From: Mucilaginibacter sp.
GTDB taxonomy: Bacteria > Bacteroidota > Bacteroidia > Sphingobacteriales > Sphingobacteriaceae
DNA: 52,655 bases
NCBI RefSeq assembly: GCF_028287845.1
Contig: NZ_JAQBOW010000001.1
Location: 1-52,655, forward strand
Direction: 5' to 3'
In this document: positions 49,984-52,655 of the stretch, in pieces
Layout: each line of letters begins with the position of its first letter
Position numbering within the stretch: position 1 is the first letter of the stretch
Position numbers and translations under genes: made by a program
Notes under the pieces: generated by a model
Seen by the model: the letters and a program-made list of their open reading frames with translations, nothing else
What the model was told of the DNA's origin: nothing
The model's database searches: none

Positions 49984-52428
49984 TTACAAACTGATTCCCA
50001 GCCGGATAGCTGAATGTATATTGCTGCCGCTATTATACGATGTGCCATACAGCACCTTTAAATTAAGATACTGCACCCCCAATCCTAACTCGTAATAATT
50101 TTTTAACTCGGGCGAAGTAAGATAATTAATATGCACAATTTCCTGTAGTTTAAGCTTCCTGATGATAGGGATCTTATTGGTGATGAACCCTGAAAAGTTA
50201 TGTTCAAAGTGCCCCTCTAGATACTCTGTACGGGTACTGTAGGTATAATAATTAAGCAGTAAAAAACTGCTGATGCCGCCCCTGTAAAAAATGCCCTCAT
50301 TTCCCCTGAACTGGTTGTAATCCGGGTAATATAAGCTAGTGGCGGTTAAAAATTTACCTGCTCCTATAAAAAAAGATGTATGGCCGTAAACCCCCATGCT
50401 GATGTCTGATTTAGAAATATCCGCAGAAAGCTTATCATAATCAACATCCGAGCTTAATATGTTTTTAATGCCCTTGGTAAAGCTTAACCCTATAGTTGGG
50501 TATGGCGATGGTAAATAACGCCTGCCGTTAGGATGAGTTTCGTATTGATTACTAAAATCATAAGTAGTGCGCAGACTGAGTTTGAAGGATTGATTCTTTG
50601 GAAATAAAGGAATGTTTTGTGCCGGTAACAAAGGATTATTAGAAGTATACACATTGTTATTAGAAAATGAATATGCCGATGTATTAGGTAACCAATTGCG
50701 ATTTGCCCATTCAACTGTAGCAACAGCTTGCCAACCACCTGTTATACGCCCCGAAAGCGATGCGGATGCAAATTGCTTTTGATAGAGCTTTTGATAATTC
50801 TGTTTGGCAAACAAGCTATGTACCGTATTTGATAAGGTAGAAATAGGCTGAAGGTTATTCATATCTACCACATCAGATCCGGCATCAAGGCCAAGGGTAA
50901 ATTGACTAACCGGGATAAGCGCGTTAACCCCGCCGTTAAGTATATGGTCTGAAATACCATACCCAATATTTGCGCCAACCCTAAAGAACCGGTTATTTGC
51001 AGTATCAATCATTTTGGTGAAAGATGTTTTATAATTAAACGCGAACCCCTGCACGGTATTAAAAAAGAATGTACTTAATAAAGGATCGAAACGGTAATAC
51101 TCTTTTTTATAACGGTCACGTAAACTCATGCCGCTAAGTGTAAGCCTTATGAGGTTAAATTTATTATTTACTTTATCTATCGAGTCAAGGTAGTGCTTTG
51201 ATTCGCGCTTTGCCGCCAGCACTTCTTTCTTTGTATAATCGGTTTTCTCTTCGTTGGTTAAAGGGATGGGCCTTTCCTGTTGCCAATAGGTGCTGTCTTT
51301 TTTATTAATTCCTTTAGTAATGCGTAGCACCTCGTTAAAATCCTTTTTATTAAAAGTGGGATTAAGGTCGTAATTTTTATAAACCGATATAAAATAACCG
51401 CCCAGTTTAAAACCAAATAATCCACCGGTAAAATCAAACCTGATGGTTGATGTCATCCAGGCCTTATTACTTACCGGTACAAATTGCTGATTTATTTTAA
51501 TGGTATCAGCAAGGCTGATATTAGCTTTTTTGGTGATGTATAAATCAAGGGCAACCAGCCGCCAGCTATCATCCTGTATATAAATATAACCTTCAAAACA
51601 AGGGTCGTGCGGTCGGCGTGGTATTACCTGTATTTTATTAATTGTTTTTCCGTTTTCAACAGTTTCGCCAATGTATTTATAGTTATAATAAAATAAAGCA
51701 TTATCTGCGATGGGCGATATAAGCGGCCGTAAGCTTATGCCCGGCCAAGTTTCAAAATTCTCATAAAAATTTATCCGCAGATCTGATGCCCTGTTAAAGC
51801 TGAATGCCCGGTTACTGCCCGATACCTTTGATGATATCATTTCTTCATGCACCTTACCTGGATACATAAAACTGTATTTTGATTGGGATTCTGACAGGTA
51901 TATAATACCCCTGCGGTTAGAGTCCAGGCCTATCTGCCGCCCTATCTGGTTAATATCGCGGCCCAGGAATTTCTTAGGCGCATCCAATAGTTTTTGCAAC
52001 CCTTTAATATAAACATCGCAGGTATAAGCCCTTACTTCGTTTAAATAGGTGTTCCGCTTTTTTATCGCTTTGCGGATAATTGCATATGCTGGGTCCTGTC
52101 CATTGCCGGTGATGGATACCGTTTGTAGCTGATATACCTCTGTATGAAGTGTTATATTAATGACCTTGCTTTCTTTCAGGTCAACCTTGCGGGTTTCCTG
52201 CTTAAGGCCCATTGCTTTATATTGCATCACATACTGGCCGGGTTTTAATTGAAGCGAATAATCGCCCTCGCTATTGGCCGATGCACCCAGCGTTGTGTTT
52301 TGAATATACACACTGGCAAATGGAACAGGGTTGCCAGTATCATCAGTAATTTTGCCACTTACGCTAACTTGTTGCGCTGATACTTTAAAACCAATAAAAA
52401 ATAAGAAACAGATAAAGGCAGACCTCAT
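49984..52428 (-). CDS. DUF5686 protein with carboxypeptidase-regulatory-like domain
   Basis: A predicted outer-membrane protein of 814 residues from the start MRSAFICFLFFIGFKVSAQ, a Sec signal peptide; the earlier in-frame ATG (52458) would add 10 residues. Residues after the signal form a carboxypeptidase-regulatory-like beta-sandwich (VSVSGKITDDTGNPVPFASVYIQN to about residue 95), then the DUF5686 region with GRQIGLDSNRRGIIYLSESQ-type blocks. The C-terminal half is rich in alternating aromatic/polar strands, ending YNSGSNIHSAIRLGISL, as in an outer-membrane barrel. Function is unknown. It stands between dapA and ligA. Confidence 0.85.
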   Translation of the reverse strand: MRSAFICFLFFIGFKVSAQQVSVSGKITDDTGNPVPFASVYIQNTTLGASANSEGDYSLQLKPGQYVMQYKAMGLKQETRKVDLKESKVINITLHTEVYQLQTVSITGNGQDPAYAIIRKAIKKRNTYLNEVRAYTCDVYIKGLQKLLDAPKKFLGRDINQIGRQIGLDSNRRGIIYLSESQSKYSFMYPGKVHEEMISSKVSGSNRAFSFNRASDLRINFYENFETWPGISLRPLISPIADNALFYYNYKYIGETVENGKTINKIQVIPRRPHDPCFEGYIYIQDDSWRLVALDLYITKKANISLADTIKINQQFVPVSNKAWMTSTIRFDFTGGLFGFKLGGYFISVYKNYDLNPTFNKKDFNEVLRITKGINKKDSTYWQQERPIPLTNEEKTDYTKKEVLAAKRESKHYLDSIDKVNNKFNLIRLTLSGMSLRDRYKKEYYRFDPLLSTFFFNTVQGFAFNYKTSFTKMIDTANNRFFRVGANIGYGISDHILNGGVNALIPVSQFTLGLDAGSDVVDMNNLQPISTLSNTVHSLFAKQNYQKLYQKQFASASLSGRITGGWQAVATVEWANRNWLPNTSAYSFSNNNVYTSNNPLLPAQNIPLFPKNQSFKLSLRTTYDFSNQYETHPNGRRYLPSPYPTIGLSFTKGIKNILSSDVDYDKLSADISKSDISMGVYGHTSFFIGAGKFLTATSLYYPDYNQFRGNEGIFYRGGISSFLLLNYYTYSTRTEYLEGHFEHNFSGFITNKIPIIRKLKLQEIVHINYLTSPELKNYYELGLGVQYLNLKVLYGTSYNSGSNIHSAIRLGISL

Positions 52429-52514
52429 GTATGGAGCGGGGTTTATGCGAAGATGCATTTTATTGATAAATGGTTGTAGATTGGAGATGTTAAATTATTG
52501 TTAAAGAAAATGAG

Positions 52515-52655
52515 CTATCCTATCATCCCCATCAACTCCGCATCACTAATAATAGGGATATTCAGCTTTTGTGCTTTTTCCAGTTTAGCCGGGCCCATGT
52601 TATCCCCGGCTACCAGGTAGTTTAGTTTGGCTGATATGCTGCTTAAAATTTTGCC
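52515..52655 (-). CDS. ligA: NAD-dependent DNA ligase, 3' end
   Basis: The last 46 residues of LigA, running off the window edge; the 5' part is outside. The sequence SAKLNYLVAGDNMGPAKLEK followed by AQKLNIPIISDAELMGMIG is the end of the C-terminal BRCT domain (the LVAGDxxGxKxxKA motif). LigA seals nicks during DNA replication and repair. The match is short but characteristic. Confidence 0.9.
   Translation of the reverse strand, partial: GKILSSISAKLNYLVAGDNMGPAKLEKAQKLNIPIISDAELMGMIG

Overview
The window reads as chromosomal DNA from a member of the Bacteroidota, most likely Sphingobacteriaceae (Mucilaginibacter- or Pedobacter-like). The evidence is TAnnTTTG-type -7 promoter boxes, DUF5686 and OMP beta-barrel proteins, the FtsZ tail ending NSFLHDNVD, a histone H1-like small protein, a 413-residue MraY with an insert, and a dcw cluster lacking ddl, murB and murF. 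The genus is an inference. I saw no rRNA, tRNA, CRISPR array or transposase gene.

Layout. 1-4250: the end of a ribosomal/RNA polymerase operon (rpoA 3' part, rplQ), a hicBA toxin-antitoxin pair, and dnaK behind a sigma-54-like promoter. 4450-13300: a GH31 glycosidase, an outer-membrane protein, pruA, and a minus-strand SulP transporter plus two beta-carbonic anhydrases. 13360-18600: a small membrane protein, an acyl-CoA carboxylase carboxyltransferase, a DUF559 nuclease cassette bounded by long inverted repeats, a GNAT, an M42 peptidase and a nucleotidyltransferase. 18650-30740: NhaA, DUF5996, a DUF885 lipoprotein, DinB, a DUF3887 hydrolase, an outer-membrane barrel, a DUF1634/TauE pair and a UbiD-like decarboxylase.

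31143-46984 is a complete-looking division and cell wall (dcw) cluster: mraZ-rsmH-ftsL-ftsI-murE-mraY-murD-ftsW-murG-murC-ftsQ-ftsA-ftsZ. The first six genes are tightly coupled by overlaps, and a MraZ-type 10-bp direct repeat lies upstream of mraZ. From mraY onward, every non-overlapping junction except ftsQ-ftsA contains a palindromic or low-complexity repeat, and the ftsA-ftsZ spacer carries three DnaA-box-like sites. 47144 to the end: an alpha-oxoamine synthase family enzyme, a 58-residue histone H1-like gene, dapA, a DUF5686 protein and the 3' end of ligA.

The strongest candidate for an undescribed system is the 538-bp DUF559 cassette at 15366-15903. A Vsr-like nuclease gene sits between 38-bp inverted repeats with two mismatches. 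Each repeat combines a short hairpin with a four-tract G-quadruplex motif, and a 10-bp direct repeat lies at the outer edges. It looks like a minimal nuclease-associated mobile or REP-like element. Several other short palindrome families are scattered between the genes.
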